Shown here: in pieces, positions 38,380-47,505 of the stretch
Layout of the letters: every line of letters starts with the position of its first letter
How positions within the stretch are numbered: the stretch's first letter is position 1
NCBI RefSeq assembly: GCF_003590795.1
Contig: NZ_QYUL01000002.1
Span: 1,543,001 to 1,607,000 of the forward strand
Length of the DNA: 64,000 nucleotides
DNA from: Azospirillum cavernae
GTDB lineage: Bacteria; Pseudomonadota; Alphaproteobacteria; Azospirillales; Azospirillaceae
Reading direction: 5' to 3'
The notes under the pieces: model-generated
Seen by the model: only the letters and a program-made list of their open reading frames with translations
Told to the model about the DNA's origin: nothing
Databases searched by the model: none
Program-made: the position numbers and the translations under genes

Positions 38380-38408
38380 ATCTGTGTCTATCTGTGTTCA
38401 TCTGTGTC
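38380..38408 (-). repeat. 29-bp island-boundary repeat, right copy
   Basis: The inverted partner of 36091-36119, matching 28 of 29 bases. It lies just 13 bases before the duplicated 142-bp block at 38422. Confidence 0.8.
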
Positions 38409-38421
38409 CCAAAAATCTTCC

Positions 38422-38563
38422 CCTCACTGCAACTTCGTCGCCCCGATTTTCGCCACATCCACCGGCATCGCGGCGCAGCCGCCCAGGGTCGGGCCGACCG
38501 GGAGTTTGCCGAAGGCGGCGAGCGCGCCTTGGGCCTTCAGCCGCCCGACGAAGCCCGGTTCGC
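38422..38563 (-). pseudogene. 142-bp duplicated 3' fragment of the small membrane protein gene
   Basis: This block matches 39946-40087 at about 137 of 142 bases. It encodes only the last 46 codons (EPGFVGRLKAQGALAAFGK to ATKLQ) of the gene at 39948-40355, with two amino-acid changes. Upstream the match stops abruptly. It is a broken partial copy in direct orientation, on the other side of the 394-residue-frame hypothetical gene. Confidence 0.88.
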
Positions 38564-38789
38564 CGGATCGGTTGGAAGATCGATCTGGGCGTTTCTGAAA
38601 CCATACAGTTAAAATTATGGTTCTGAAAGGACGCAAGGGGGCAACAAAAACAGCGCTGAACACTTCGGATTGTAAGGGATTTTCTATGACAAAATGGGTA
38701 ATTGCCTTCCTTAACCCCTGGTCCTAACGATAAATCCACGGTTGTGCGCGCTTGTGCGTTCCAACCCATGGATTTCGGGAGGGGCTGCA

Positions 38790-39926
38790 ATGAACGTTTC
38801 GGTGTTCGGCGTTGGCAAGACAACGTCGGTCGGTGGGTCTTGGAAGCCGGTTGCGGTCCCGTCCCACGGTGATTCGTCTGAGGTGGTCCGGGCCAAGGCG
38901 GCGGGCGGGGACAGCGTGTCCGTCAGTCCGTTGGGGCAATCGCTGAAGGGCGTGGCAGCCGACATGTTTTCCCTTTTGGACCAAAAGGGAAAGGGAATGC
39001 TGGAAAAGCTGGTGTCCAGCGGCAGCATGAGCGCGGAGGAGGTTGCGCTTGGCCTGCGCGCCGCCGCGACCGACGGCGCCTTTGGCCGATACGCCGAAAC
39101 CCGGCCAAGGGATGTGGAAGACCAAGCCATTCTGGCCACCTACACCAAGGCCGAAACGGCGATGCGGGATCACTCGCAAAAGCTGGGCGCGGCGCGGGCG
39201 GATTTCAACACGAGCCTGACCGCCGCGATGTCGGCTATTGGCCGGAACGAGGTCGACACGGCTGGCTTTCAGGCCATGATGGCGGAACCGCAGGCGGGCT
39301 TCGACGTGGCCCTCAAACAGGCGAATGACGGTGCGGCGGGCGCTCCGCTCATGCAGGATGCGTTGGCGGCGGGCTGGAAAAAGGCCGTCGAGGGTTTCAA
39401 CACAGCTCTGAAGGACCAGATCGGCGGTGACGGGATGTTGGAGTTCGCCAGCGACGTCAGCGCGGGCAAGGGGGCCGACGCCAAAAACAAGCTGATCGAA
39501 GCCTTCAAGGCCATGGAAGGGGGCGGCAACGGTCAGGAGACGGCCTTGGGCAAGGCGATTCAACGCTTTGCCGCGTCGGTGGACATTCCCGGCGTTGGCC
39601 GCGCCGGGCCAAGCCTTGCCGCGTTGACGGCGGAGGCTGGCGCGCCTTCCGCCGAACCGGCGAACGCTCCGGTGGCGACGGCTGCGGTGGCGACAGCCAC
39701 GCCGCCAGCCATCGCGGCGAAGCCCTCGGTCACGACGACGGCGGCTGACCGAAGCAAATCCGCCTTGTCCATGCTGCAAACGGCGCTGGACGCCAACACC
39801 AAGGCGCGCGCGTCCGTTGCTTCCGCCACGACGGCGGACAAGGCCGAGGCCGACCTGTCATCCCTGATGGACGCCTTGAAATCCGGGACCGCCGCGTCCT
39901 CGCCCAACGTCAAGATCGACACCTGA
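38790..39926 (+). CDS. hypothetical helical protein between direct repeats
   Basis: A 378-residue protein starting MNVSVFGVGKTTSVGGSW with GGGAGGGG before the ATG. Residues 40-290 are mostly helical and rich in alanine and lysine. Residues 290-350 are a low-complexity stretch of alanine, threonine, valine and proline, and a short helix ends the protein. There is no signal peptide, membrane segment or cysteine, and I do not recognise the family. Composition is normal for the genome. It sits between direct copies of a 142-bp block, so it probably came in with that duplication. The 226-base leader contains an AACCATA/TATGGTT inverted repeat at 38599-38622. Confidence 0.7.
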   Translation: MNVSVFGVGKTTSVGGSWKPVAVPSHGDSSEVVRAKAAGGDSVSVSPLGQSLKGVAADMFSLLDQKGKGMLEKLVSSGSMSAEEVALGLRAAATDGAFGRYAETRPRDVEDQAILATYTKAETAMRDHSQKLGAARADFNTSLTAAMSAIGRNEVDTAGFQAMMAEPQAGFDVALKQANDGAAGAPLMQDALAAGWKKAVEGFNTALKDQIGGDGMLEFASDVSAGKGADAKNKLIEAFKAMEGGGNGQETALGKAIQRFAASVDIPGVGRAGPSLAALTAEAGAPSAEPANAPVATAAVATATPPAIAAKPSVTTTAADRSKSALSMLQTALDANTKARASVASATTADKAEADLSSLMDALKSGTAASSPNVKIDT

Positions 39927-39947
39927 CCCGGCGTCAGGCGCTTTTCC

Positions 39948-40355
39948 TCACTGCAACTTCGTCGCCGCGATTTTCGCCACATCCACCGGCATCGCGGCGC
40001 AGCCGCCCAGCGTCGGGCCGACCGGGAGTTCGCCGAAGGCGGCGAGCGCGCCTTGGGCCTTCAACCGTCCGACGAAGCCCGGTTCGCGCCCGCGCGCCAC
40101 ATAGGCGAAGCCGAGCCAGGTGGAGCGCACCGGCTCGCCGCCCGCCGCGACCATGGCGCGGAAGGCGTCGTCTTCGCTGGCGCCGGGGTGGAAGACCGCC
40201 AGCATCAGGCCGTCGGTGTCGTCCGGCAGGGCGGCTTGCCGCAGCGACGCGGCCATCACCGCCGCCCACACCGCCAGCACGACGGCAAAAAAGGCGATGG
40301 CGAGGCCATGGCCGGAGCCGAGCGAGGATGGGGCGTCGTGGGCGGGGTGGGTCAT
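39948..40355 (-). CDS. small single-span membrane protein, downstream of MFS gene
   Basis: A 135-residue protein. One transmembrane helix (about residues 17-36, LAIAFFAVVLAVWAAVMAAS) is followed by a periplasm-sized domain with FHPGASEDDAFRAMVAAGGE and a conserved-looking C-terminus GCAAMPVDVAKIAATKLQ. The start lies nine bases after the MFS stop, so the two are cotranscribed. The function is unknown. Its last 46 codons exist in a second, broken copy 1.5 kb away. Confidence 0.75.
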   Translation of the reverse strand: MTHPAHDAPSSLGSGHGLAIAFFAVVLAVWAAVMAASLRQAALPDDTDGLMLAVFHPGASEDDAFRAMVAAGGEPVRSTWLGFAYVARGREPGFVGRLKAQGALAAFGELPVGPTLGGCAAMPVDVAKIAATKLQ

Positions 40356-40364
40356 CGTGACAAC

Positions 40365-41621
40365 TTACGCCTTCGCTTCCGACGCCGCCAGCGACGGGGC
40401 GGGGCGTTCGACGATGGGCAGGTTGATGAGGGTGGCGAACATCGCCAGCGCCACGCTCAGCCACCAGACGATGTCATAGGATCCCGTCCGCTCATACAGC
40501 ACGCCGCCCAGCCAGACGCCGAGGAAGCCGCCGACCTGATGGCTGAAAAAGGCGAAGCCGTAGAGCGTCCCCATATAGCGGGTGCCGAACATCACGGCGA
40601 CCAGACCGGAGGTCGGCGGCACGGTGGACAGCCACAACAGCCCCATTACGGCGGAATAGGCGATGACCGTCACCGGCGAAATCGGCAGCAGCACGAAGGC
40701 CGCCGTCGCCACGCCGCGCGAACAATAATTGGCGCACAGCAGATAACGCTTGCTGACCTTGCCCGCCAAAACGCCGGAGCTGTAGGAGCCGATGACGTTG
40801 AACAACCCGATCAGGGCCAGCGCCCAGGCGGCCAGCGACGGGCTGATTCCGGCGGCGGTCAGATAGGGCGGCAGATGGGTGGTGATGAAGGCCAACTGAA
40901 AACCGCAGACGAAGAACCCGGCGACCAGCAGCACATAGCTGCGGTGCTGGAAGGCTTGGCGCACCGCCGCGACATAGCCGATGTTGGCCCCGGTGACGGC
41001 GGGCGCCCCGGACGAGGCCATGCCGCGCGGGCCGGGAAACACCCCGGCCAACAGCGGCACCAACAGCATGGAGCCAGCCAGCAGCAACAGCGCCGTCTGC
41101 CAGCCGAACCCGGCGATGAAGGCTTGCCCCATCGGCGCGAACAGGAATTGCCCCATCGACCCGGCGGCGGTGGCGATGCCAATCGACCAGGTGCGCTTTT
41201 CAGCGGGCAACAGCCGGGTGAATCCGGCGATGACGATGCCGAAGGACGCGCCCGACAGGCCCAGCCCGATCAACACCCCGGCGGTCAGATACAATTCCGT
41301 GCTGGTCTGCGCGTAGGGCATCAGCGCCAACCCGGCGGCGTACAGCAAACCGCCGCCCGCCAGCACCGGGGCCGGGCCGTAACGGTCGGTCAAGGCGCCC
41401 GCGAAGGGGCCGCCGACTCCCCACAGAATGTTTTGAAAGGCCATGGCCAGCGCGAAGACGTCGCGGCCCCAGCCATGGGCCTCCGACACCGGGCCGATGA
41501 ACAGCCCCATGCTCGACCGTGGGCCAAAGGCCAGCATCGAAATCAAACAGCCGCAAACGACGACAAGGGCGGGCGTCCGCCAGGACGGCGCCGGTTCCCG
41601 CGCGGGGGTGGTGGTGGTCAA
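40365..41621 (-). CDS. MFS transporter
   Basis: A 418-residue inner-membrane transporter with about 12 predicted helices in two halves. The MFS loop 2-3 signature appears as GALTDRYGPAPVLAGG. The N-terminal MLAFGPRSSMGLFIGPVSEAHGW and the overall layout recall monocarboxylate/oxalate-formate type members. The substrate cannot be told. It is followed nine bases later by a small membrane protein and preceded on the same strand by a LysR regulator 105 bases upstream, a likely controller. Confidence 0.87.
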   Translation of the reverse strand: MTTTTPAREPAPSWRTPALVVVCGCLISMLAFGPRSSMGLFIGPVSEAHGWGRDVFALAMAFQNILWGVGGPFAGALTDRYGPAPVLAGGGLLYAAGLALMPYAQTSTELYLTAGVLIGLGLSGASFGIVIAGFTRLLPAEKRTWSIGIATAAGSMGQFLFAPMGQAFIAGFGWQTALLLLAGSMLLVPLLAGVFPGPRGMASSGAPAVTGANIGYVAAVRQAFQHRSYVLLVAGFFVCGFQLAFITTHLPPYLTAAGISPSLAAWALALIGLFNVIGSYSSGVLAGKVSKRYLLCANYCSRGVATAAFVLLPISPVTVIAYSAVMGLLWLSTVPPTSGLVAVMFGTRYMGTLYGFAFFSHQVGGFLGVWLGGVLYERTGSYDIVWWLSVALAMFATLINLPIVERPAPSLAASEAKA

Positions 41622-41726
41622 CGGGGTCTCTCCCTTGGGCGCGGGCGCGTCAGGACGCCGCGTTTGGTGATGGGCTGACGATAGGCCCGCCCCGCAATTC
41701 CGACAAATTCATAATGGGTGGGTGAA

Positions 41727-42674
41727 TCATTCCGCTGCGGAATAGAGCGCGGCGTCCAGGGGCGGGGCGTCTTGCGTCAATTGCCGATTCAGGCTGTCCT
41801 CCAGCCGGTCGAACACCGCGCCCAGCCGCCCGATCACCCGCGACTTGACCAGCCAGACGGTGACGGTCGGCCTCAGGTCCGGCGCCTCCACCGGGCGCAC
41901 GCGGTCGGCGACGCTGTTGGAACCCAGCAGGCGCAGGGGGGCCAGCCCGAACCCGACTCCGCGCGCCACCAGCGACAGCAGCAGCGATTGGTCGAACGCC
42001 TCCACCGTCACGTTGGGCCGCTGCCCCAGCGGGGCCAAGGCCACGCCCAGCGCGTTTCGGTAGCGGCAGCCGTCCGGTTGCAGCACCCAGCCCACCCGGT
42101 TCATCGCGTCGAGGCTCCAGGGACCGGCGGCGGCGCGCTCGACCGAGGCGATGACGCTGACCGGCTCGCGGCCCAGACGCAGACAGGGTAAATCCTCCGG
42201 CGGGGACTGCCCCTCGCACAGCAGAACCACCGCGCCGTCCAGCGCGCCGCTGCGCACCTGCTCCATCAACGGGTTGCTCCAATCGGAATGCAGGCGGACG
42301 GTCAGGCCGGGGAACCCGGCGCGCAGCTCGTCCAACGGCGGCCCGGCGGCCAGCGAGGCCAACACATGGGCCACCCCCAGCCGCAACAACCCCTTCGGCT
42401 CGACCGATCCGGCGAAGGCGTCGGAAAAATCGGTGGCGGCGTTCAGGATGCGGCGGGCGTGCGACAAAGCGACCTCGCCGTCGCGGGTCAGGGACAGCGG
42501 TTTGGTCTGGCGGTCGAACAGGGTGACGCCCAATTCCGCCTCCAACCGCTGAATCAGCCGCGACACCGCCGATTGGGTCAACCCCAGCCGCCGCCCAGCG
42601 TCCTGCACCGATTGCGCCTCCGCCACCACGACAAAGGTGTGGATCTCGTTGAGCTTCATCGCCGACCGTTGCAT
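41727..42674 (-). CDS. LysR-family transcriptional regulator
   Basis: A 315-residue regulator. The N-terminal winged helix-turn-helix (residues 6-65) reads MKLNEIHTFVVVAEAQSVQD, then LGLTQSAVSRLIQRLEAELG. A LysR substrate-binding domain follows (about 93-300). Start may be MQRSAMKL at 42674, with GAGG nine bases upstream, or MKLNEI at 42659. The MFS transporter gene lies downstream on the same strand, so it probably regulates that operon in response to its transported substrate. The effector is unknown. Confidence 0.9.
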   Translation of the reverse strand: MQRSAMKLNEIHTFVVVAEAQSVQDAGRRLGLTQSAVSRLIQRLEAELGVTLFDRQTKPLSLTRDGEVALSHARRILNAATDFSDAFAGSVEPKGLLRLGVAHVLASLAAGPPLDELRAGFPGLTVRLHSDWSNPLMEQVRSGALDGAVVLLCEGQSPPEDLPCLRLGREPVSVIASVERAAAGPWSLDAMNRVGWVLQPDGCRYRNALGVALAPLGQRPNVTVEAFDQSLLLSLVARGVGFGLAPLRLLGSNSVADRVRPVEAPDLRPTVTVWLVKSRVIGRLGAVFDRLEDSLNRQLTQDAPPLDAALYSAAE

Positions 42675-42847
42675 GGGGGGAGCCTCGCCGTTGGTCCGTG
42701 TATGGTGAACCGCTGACGGGACGGGTCAAGAGGGTTGGGGCGCGGATCAGACGCCCTCTTGACGGTGGGGCCGCGATGGCTTAAGCACCGCGCCCATGCG
42801 TCGGCACCCCTGGAGGCCGGCGCCATTTTCGTTTTTGGAGCATCGTC

Positions 42848-43444
42848 ATGACCAAGATCATTCCGCTCGGCGCCGAAGGGCGCGAACGGGCCGGCAAGGG
42901 GACCGCCCGCCAAACCCGTCGTGATGGCCGCATTCCGGCCGTCATCTACGGTGGCAAGCAGGCTCCCGTCACCATCTCGCTCGAGAAGTTCGAGTTCACC
43001 CGCGTGCTGCATCAGCCGGGCTTCTTCACGCACCTGTTCGACGTCACCGTTGACGGCGTCGCGCACCGCGTGCTGCCGCGCGACGTGCAGTTCCACCCGG
43101 TGACGGATTTCCCGCTGCATGTGGATTTCCTGCGCGTCACCAGCGACACCCGCATCGTCGTGCATGTCCCGGTTGAGTTCGTCAACCAGGACAAGTCGCC
43201 CGGCCTGAAGCGCGGCGCGGTGCTGAACGTCGTTCACCATTCGCTCGACCTGGAATGCCCGGCGGACAACATCCCCGAGCACATCACGGTCTCGTGCGAG
43301 GGCTTCGATGTCGGCGCGTCGATCCACATCTCGTCGATCACGCTGCCGGAAGGCATCGTTTCGGTCTCGCACGAGCAGGATCTGACCATCGCGACGATCA
43401 TCGCCCCGTCGGGCCTGAAGTCGGACGGTGGCGACGCCGCCTGA
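42848..43444 (+). CDS. rplY: 50S ribosomal protein L25/Ctc
   Basis: The long (Ctc-type) form of bL25, 198 residues. It binds 5S rRNA through its N-terminal domain (about 1-95; [20 protein letters not shown]), and the TL5-like C-terminal domain (about 100-190) is present with [19 protein letters not shown] precedes the ATG. It is followed 91 bases later by pth and then ychF, a common bacterial gene order linking ribosome-associated functions. Confidence 0.95.
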   Translation: MTKIIPLGAEGRERAGKGTARQTRRDGRIPAVIYGGKQAPVTISLEKFEFTRVLHQPGFFTHLFDVTVDGVAHRVLPRDVQFHPVTDFPLHVDFLRVTSDTRIVVHVPVEFVNQDKSPGLKRGAVLNVVHHSLDLECPADNIPEHITVSCEGFDVGASIHISSITLPEGIVSVSHEQDLTIATIIAPSGLKSDGGDAA

Positions 43445-43535
43445 TTGGCGACGCGTCCGCAGTGATGACAAGGTGGGGGGCTTCGGCCCCCGCTTTTGTT
43501 TCTGGGCTGGTTTTCCTCAAGGGACGGCAAGGGCC

Positions 43536-44108
43536 ATGCTTCTACTGGTCGGATTGGGCAACCCCGGCGGGGAATACGCGCGCAACCGCCACAACATCGG
43601 CTATATGGCCGCCGAAACCATCGCCCGGCGCTACCATTTCGGCCCGTGGAAGAAGCGCTTCCAGGGCGTGACCGCCGAGGGCAATGTCGGCGGCGACAAG
43701 GTGCTGGCGCTGGAGCCGGGGACCTACATGAATCTGTCCGGCCAATCGGTGGTCGCGGCGCTGCAATTCTTCAAGCTGAAGCCGGAAAACGTCGTGGTGA
43801 TCCATGACGAGCTTGATTTGCCCCCCGGCAAGATCCGGGTGAAGAAGGGCGGCGGCCATGGCGGCCACAACGGCTTGCGCTCCATCGACAGCCACATCGG
43901 CAAGGAGTATTGGCGCGTCCGGCTGGGCATCGGCCATCCCGGCGACAAGGATCTGGTCAGCGGCTATGTCCTGCACGATTTCGCCAAGGCCGATCAAAGC
44001 TGGATCGACCCGCTGCTCGACGCGGTGGCCGACGCCCTGCCGCTGATGGTCGAGGGCCAGCCCGAAAATTTCATGAACAAGGTGACGCTGGCCACGGCGG
44101 GGCGCTGA
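43536..44108 (+). CDS. pth: peptidyl-tRNA hydrolase
   Basis: Pth releases tRNA from peptidyl-tRNA that has dropped off ribosomes. It has 190 residues. Motifs are [21 protein letters not shown] with catalytic histidine 20, [22 protein letters not shown] with the aspartate, and [14 protein letters not shown]. The ATG at 43536 follows AAGGG; the open frame further upstream overlaps the rplY stop region and lacks homology. It is placed between rplY and ychF. Confidence 0.96.
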   Translation: MLLLVGLGNPGGEYARNRHNIGYMAAETIARRYHFGPWKKRFQGVTAEGNVGGDKVLALEPGTYMNLSGQSVVAALQFFKLKPENVVVIHDELDLPPGKIRVKKGGGHGGHNGLRSIDSHIGKEYWRVRLGIGHPGDKDLVSGYVLHDFAKADQSWIDPLLDAVADALPLMVEGQPENFMNKVTLATAGR

Positions 44109-44212
44109 CCGCTCCCCGCATGACCTTTTCCCACTTGGGGTTTGCGCTTTCCCCCCCAAAGTAGGATAAAGCCCGTCAATCCACGAGATTTTTGACGGCG
44201 AGCACCTCCCCC

Positions 44213-45313
44213 ATGGGCTTCAATTGCGGCATCGTCGGCCTGCCCAACGTTGGCAAGTCGACTCTGTTCAACGCGCTGACCGCCACCCAGGCGGCCGAAG
44301 CGGCGAATTTTCCCTTCTGCACCAAGGAACCGAACGTCGGGCGCGTCAGCGTTCCCGATCCCCGGCTGGACAAGCTGGTGGTGATCGCCAAGTCGCAGAA
44401 GACCGTGCCCACCCAGTTGGAGTTTGTGGACATCGCCGGTTTGATCCGGGGCGCGTCGAAGGGCGAAGGGCTGGGCAACCAGTTCCTGGCCAACATCCGC
44501 GAGGTGGACGCCATCGTCCATGTGCTGCGCTGCTTCATCGACGACGACATCACCCATGTCGAGGGCGGCGTTGACCCGCTGCGCGACGCCGAGGTGGTCG
44601 AGACCGAGCTGATGCTGGCCGACATGGAAAGCCTGGAACGCCAGATCAACAACCTTCAAAAGAAGGCCAAGGGCGGCGACAAGGACAGCAAGGTCAAGGC
44701 CGACCTGATGGAGCGCGCGCTCAAGGTGCTGCAAGAGGGCAAGCCCGCCCGCGTCGTCGAACTGGACGCCGACGAAAAGCCGGTGTTCCGGCAATTCATG
44801 CTGCTGACCGACAAGCCGGTCCTGTATGTCTGCAACGTCGAGGAAGCGGCGGCCGCCACCGGCAACGACTTCACCGCCAAGGTGGCAGAGAAGGCCAAGG
44901 CCGAGGGCGCCGAGATGGTGGTGATCTCCGCCGCCATCGAATCCGAGGTGGCGCAGCTCACCGATTTGGCGGAAAAGGCCGAGTTCCTGGAATCGATGGG
45001 GCTGGAGGAAACCGGCCTGAACAAGCTGATCCGCGCCGGGTTCAAGCTGCTCGACCTCATCACCTTCTTCACCGTCGGCCCGAAGGAGGCGCGCGCCTGG
45101 ACCGTGCGCCGCCACGCCAAGGCCCCGGAAGCCGCTGGCGTCATCCACACCGATTTTGAACGCGGCTTCATCCGCGCCGAAACGATTGATTACGACAGCT
45201 TCACCACGCTGGGCGGCGAGCAGGGCGCGAAGGACGCGGGCAAGATGCGTCAGGAAGGCAAAGAATACGTCGTCCAAGACGGCGACATCTTCCACTTCCG
45301 CTTCAACGTCTGA
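44213..45313 (+). CDS. ychF: redox-regulated ATPase YchF
   Basis: A 366-residue TRAFAC-class P-loop protein that prefers ATP over GTP and associates with ribosomes. The G1 motif is LPNVGKST, G3 is [22 protein letters not shown], and the altered G4 is CNVEE. The TGS domain is at the C-terminus ([17 protein letters not shown]). The ATG at 44213 gives the typical beginning [11 protein letters not shown]. Ribosome site is weak. A GC-rich palindrome follows the stop. Confidence 0.96.
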   Translation: MGFNCGIVGLPNVGKSTLFNALTATQAAEAANFPFCTKEPNVGRVSVPDPRLDKLVVIAKSQKTVPTQLEFVDIAGLIRGASKGEGLGNQFLANIREVDAIVHVLRCFIDDDITHVEGGVDPLRDAEVVETELMLADMESLERQINNLQKKAKGGDKDSKVKADLMERALKVLQEGKPARVVELDADEKPVFRQFMLLTDKPVLYVCNVEEAAAATGNDFTAKVAEKAKAEGAEMVVISAAIESEVAQLTDLAEKAEFLESMGLEETGLNKLIRAGFKLLDLITFFTVGPKEARAWTVRRHAKAPEAAGVIHTDFERGFIRAETIDYDSFTTLGGEQGAKDAGKMRQEGKEYVVQDGDIFHFRFNV

Positions 45314-45326
45314 CCTTTCTCCTCCT

Positions 45327-45350
45327 CCTCCCCTGCGTCAGCGGGGGAGG
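45327..45350. terminator. GC-rich palindrome between convergent ychF and Nudix genes
   Basis: CCTCCCCTGC-GTCA-GCGGGGGAGG makes a 10-bp stem with one G-T pair, 13 bases after the ychF stop. It belongs to the CCCTCCCC palindrome family. No T-run is present. Confidence 0.5.
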
Positions 45351-45404
45351 GCCGGGGTGGGGGCCAGTCGGCCCCGCGTCATACTCCCGGCGAAAAGCGC
45401 CCGC

Positions 45405-45857
45405 TCAGCCTTGTTCCCGTTGCGCCGCCGACAGGGCGATCACCCGGCGGGTTTCGTCCCACGGGACCAGACGTCCGGCCTCCTCGACGTCCACCCAGCG
45501 GGCTTCCAGCGCGTCGTCGGCGCAAACCGGATCGCCGTCCGGGCATTCGGCGGACACCTCGACCAGCGTGTAGTGATAGTGAACGCGCCCGGCCTCGTCG
45601 GGGGTGATGGCGTCCACCACGGTGATGATTCCGGTTGGCGTCACCGTCAGGCCGGTTTCCTCCCGCATCTCCCGCACCGCCGTTTCAAAAACGGTTTCCC
45701 CGACCGATTGCGCGCCGCCGGGCAGGCTCCATTGGCCAAGCCGGGGGGCCTTGCCGCGTCGGATCAACAGCAGTTGATCGCCGCGCCACGTCACGACGCC
45801 AACGCCGACCCATGGGCGGTCGGGGTATTCACGGCTGGAGCGGTCAACGTTGGTCAT
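45405..45857 (-). CDS. Nudix hydrolase
   Basis: A 150-residue hydrolase of nucleoside-diphosphate derivatives. The Nudix box is complete: GGAQSVGETVFETAVREMRE followed by ETGL, which fits Gx5Ex7REUxEExGU. The N-terminal WVGVGVVTWRGDQLLLIRRG resembles the ADP-ribose pyrophosphatase/MutT-like group, but the substrate cannot be fixed. It is the last gene of the ABC-F/EamA/amidase series, 44 bases after the amidase stop. The ribosome site is weak. Confidence 0.88.
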   Translation of the reverse strand: MTNVDRSSREYPDRPWVGVGVVTWRGDQLLLIRRGKAPRLGQWSLPGGAQSVGETVFETAVREMREETGLTVTPTGIITVVDAITPDEAGRVHYHYTLVEVSAECPDGDPVCADDALEARWVDVEEAGRLVPWDETRRVIALSAAQREQG

Positions 45858-45901
45858 GGCGGCGCCTGTGCGGGAGGGTGGGCGTGTTAGCGGTTGGTTT
45901 G

Positions 45902-46630
45902 TCAGCGTCCGGTCTGCCGCAGCAGGGCGCGCAGGCGGCGGATGGTTTCGGCGTCCGGTCGTCCGGTTCCCGCGTGGTCGATCAGGGCGGCGGGATGGAA
46001 ATGGCGCTGGAAACTCAACAGCGCCCGTGGTTCCGCCGCGTTGTAGCCATAGCGGGCGAGCAGCGTGGCGAGGGCGTCGGTCGATAGGGCGTCGTCGCCG
46101 GGTTGGACGTCGGCGTCGCTCGGCTCCGGCCACAGGCCGATCCCTTGGGCGGCGAGGCCGGGCCAGTCGAACAGTTCGCCCGGATCCTCCTTGCGCGCCG
46201 GGGCGACGTCGCTGTGGCCCAGCACGTCGTCGGCGGCGATGGCGTGGCGGTCGATGATCTCCCGGCACAGCGCCGCCACCGCCGCCATCTGCGGGGCGGG
46301 AAAGGGGCGATAGCCGAACTCGTGGCCGGGGTTGACGATCTCGACGCCGATGGAGCGGCTGTTGACGTCGCCCAGGCCCCGCCAGTGCGACAGACCGGCG
46401 TGCCAAGCCCGGCGGTCTTCCGGGACATGGGCGTAGACCGTTCCATCCTCGTCCACCGTGTAATGGGCGCTGACCTGCGCCGCCGGGTCGCACAGGCGGT
46501 CCAGCGCGTGCGCGGCGGTCGGCATGCCGGTGTAATGCAGGATCAACAACTCAGGCAGCGCGCCCGGCGCCCGTGGGCCGTGGTTGGGGGAGGGGCGCGC
46601 GATCCGCGCGTTGATCCGCGCGCCGGTCAT
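45902..46630 (-). CDS. N-acetylmuramoyl-L-alanine amidase, AmpD type
   Basis: A 242-residue Amidase_2-family zinc hydrolase. Metal ligands are the histidine of LLILHYTGM and the histidine/aspartate of GHSDVAPARKEDPGELFDW. DVNSRSIGVEIVNPG is also typical. A C-terminal peptidoglycan-binding-like helical part follows (about 175-235). No signal peptide is seen, as in cytoplasmic AmpD, which trims recycled anhydro-muropeptides. The ATG overlaps the EamA stop by four bases (ATGA). Confidence 0.88.
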   Translation of the reverse strand: MTGARINARIARPSPNHGPRAPGALPELLILHYTGMPTAAHALDRLCDPAAQVSAHYTVDEDGTVYAHVPEDRRAWHAGLSHWRGLGDVNSRSIGVEIVNPGHEFGYRPFPAPQMAAVAALCREIIDRHAIAADDVLGHSDVAPARKEDPGELFDWPGLAAQGIGLWPEPSDADVQPGDDALSTDALATLLARYGYNAAEPRALLSFQRHFHPAALIDHAGTGRPDAETIRRLRALLRQTGR

Positions 46631-47505
46631 GTCGGGTTCGTCACCGTTTCGCTGACCGTGCGGGGGCGGCGTTTGACGATCACGGCGACGCCGCCGATGG
46701 TCAGCAAACCGCCGACGGCGAGGTTGATCGTCACCGGATCGCCCATCAACAGCACCCCCGCCGCCACGCCGAACACCGGCACGGTCAGCAGATAGGGCAT
46801 GGTCTGGTTGACGTCGTAGCGGGCCAGCAGCGGATACCACAAGCCATAGGCGACGATGGTGACGGCCACCGCCATGTAAAGCAGCGAGGCCCAGCCGATC
46901 CAACTGGCGTTCATCACCGCGTCGATCTGGTTGTTCTCGAACAGCAGCGATAGGATCAAGAGCTGAGGCATCGCCATCAGCGCCATCCAGCCATTGACGG
47001 CAAAGCCATTGACCGCGCCGATCAGCTTCATCTGGATGTTGGCGACGGCGAAAGCGAGGCTGGCTCCAAGCAGCATGGCCAGCGAGGGCAGGGCGTTGCC
47101 CAAACGCGGCTCGCCGGCGATCACCAGCACCCCGGCGAAGGCGGCCATCATGCCGACGCCGCGCCGCCAACCCAACGTGTCCTTGAAGATCAAGGCGGCC
47201 AACAGCGAGGAAAAAGGCACTTGCGCTTGCACTGCGAGAGAGGCCGTGGCGGCGTCGATGCCATTCAACCCGGTGAACATCAGCGGAAAATGGATGCCGC
47301 CGAGAGTCACCGACAGAGCTGCGACTTTGAGCAGCTTGCCGCGCGGGATGCGGAAGAACGGGACGATCAACGCGGCGACCAGGGCGAAGCGCAGAAACAT
47401 CACGAACAGCGGCGGAAATTCGTGCAGCGCCCATTTGGACACGACGAAGTTCAACCCCCACAAGGCCATGACCAGCAGCGCTTGCAGGGCGTGGATGAGG
47501 GTCAT
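46627..47505 (-). CDS. EamA/DMT-superfamily transporter
   Basis: A 292-residue inner-membrane protein with ten predicted helices in two EamA repeats. It starts MTLIHALQALLVMALWGLNF and has the typical FLRFALVA segment. Family members export amino acids or metabolites; the substrate here is unknown. It overlaps both its neighbours by four bases (ATGA), so the ABC-F protein, this transporter and the amidase are translationally coupled. Confidence 0.88.
   Translation of the reverse strand: MTLIHALQALLVMALWGLNFVVSKWALHEFPPLFVMFLRFALVAALIVPFFRIPRGKLLKVAALSVTLGGIHFPLMFTGLNGIDAATASLAVQAQVPFSSLLAALIFKDTLGWRRGVGMMAAFAGVLVIAGEPRLGNALPSLAMLLGASLAFAVANIQMKLIGAVNGFAVNGWMALMAMPQLLILSLLFENNQIDAVMNASWIGWASLLYMAVAVTIVAYGLWYPLLARYDVNQTMPYLLTVPVFGVAAGVLLMGDPVTINLAVGGLLTIGGVAVIVKRRPRTVSETVTNPT

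Noticed and set aside
38424-38663. A 79-residue chimeric frame over the duplicated block
   Set aside because: It is the 3' fragment of the neighbouring gene read through into unrelated sequence, without a ribosome site.
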